Shown one piece after another: positions 25,180 to 25,299 of a stretch of DNA of 25,299 nt. A program made the position numbers and the translations under genes. This DNA comes from an uncultured Veillonella sp. Its GTDB lineage: Bacteria > Bacillota > Negativicutes > Veillonellales > Veillonellaceae. Location: positions 1 through 25,299 of the forward strand of contig CAKPXR010000020.1 of NCBI GenBank assembly GCA_934202215.1, in the 5' to 3' direction. The notes beneath the pieces are model-generated. The model was not told the origin of the DNA. It worked only from the letters and a program-made list of their open reading frames with translations, and made no database searches. How positions within the stretch are numbered: the stretch's first letter is position 1; the number at the start of each line of letters is the position of its first letter.

Positions 25180-25299
25180 TTATAATTTGCCAAGACGTTT
25201 CATAACATTATAGATTTTTTCAGCAAGGCCTTTCATTTGGAATTTAGGAATACCGCATGCTGCAATGCGAATACCATTTGCTAAAGCAATAACATAAAC
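25180..25299 (-). CDS. C-terminal fragment of a probable class I/II aminotransferase (partial at window edge)
   Basis: Only the last 39 residues are in the window, ending in MKRLGKL and a TAA stop at 25182-25180. The visible piece, VYVIALANGIRIAACGIP followed by KFQMKGLAEKIYNVMK, resembles the end of PLP-dependent aminotransferases of the AspC/aromatic group. There a strand carrying a GxRIA pattern (N-G-I-R-I-A) precedes the last helix (GLAEKI). The PLP lysine and the rest lie outside. The family call is tentative; the coding nature is supported by the frame running to the edge and the strong terminator directly after the stop. Confidence 0.6.
   Translation of the reverse strand, partial: VYVIALANGIRIAACGIPKFQMKGLAEKIYNVMKRLGKL

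Overview
The window reads as one continuous piece of chromosome from a low-GC member of the Firmicutes/Bacillota. I infer a diderm Negativicute, most likely Veillonella. This rests on four things: the general sequence character, a CggR-controlled glycolytic operon, a Bacillus-like prfA/ywl gene order, and a compact type IV pilus locus of ComG-like proteins. I could not run a database search, so the genus is an inference. I see no insertion sequence, phage gene, CRISPR array, tRNA or rRNA. Every gene is on the minus strand except one small ynzC-family gene.

Layout from right to left, which is the direction of transcription. (1) 25180-25299 is the C-terminal end of a probable aminotransferase, followed by a strong terminator. 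(2) 22039-24898 is a three-gene metal-chelate (siderophore, heme or cobalamin type) ABC importer: permease, ATPase, lipoprotein. (3) 21632-21901 is the lone plus-strand gene; it shares a bidirectional terminator with the importer operon. (4) 19432-21508 holds nth (endonuclease III), directly coupled to a 479-residue protein I cannot name. (5) 18775-19321 holds a YdbC/PC4-like protein and rpmE (L31), the latter with a clear extended -10 promoter. (6) 14832-18702 is yqhQ-prfA-prmC-sua5, covering translation termination and tRNA t6A modification. (7) 12545-14719 is ywlE-rpiB-glyA, followed by a terminator and then upp (11744-12370). (8) 4525-11535 is the full lower-glycolysis operon cggR-gap-pgk-tpiA-gpmI-eno, with a recognisable promoter and a two-repeat CggR operator, ended by a UUCG-loop terminator. 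(9) 10-4337 is a pilus/competence operon: PilB/GspE-like ATPase, PilT, PilC, a pilin-like protein with an unusually long leader, and a prepilin peptidase without the methylase domain.

The most informative findings are these. The CggR operator is a close structural match to the Bacillus one. The GAPDH carries Ala/Ala-Arg at the cofactor-discriminating positions that are Asp/Leu-Pro in NAD-specific glycolytic enzymes, suggesting NADP use and gluconeogenic flux. The pilin has a 42-residue leader. The 479-residue protein has a layout resembling a degenerate N6-methylase. Several promoters have short perfect inverted repeats at the predicted transcript 5' end. Many long open frames begin upstream of the true start, so the starts given here were chosen from Shine-Dalgarno (SD) spacing and known family N-termini. 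No gene-free gap exceeds 300 bases; the longest is 24899-25179.
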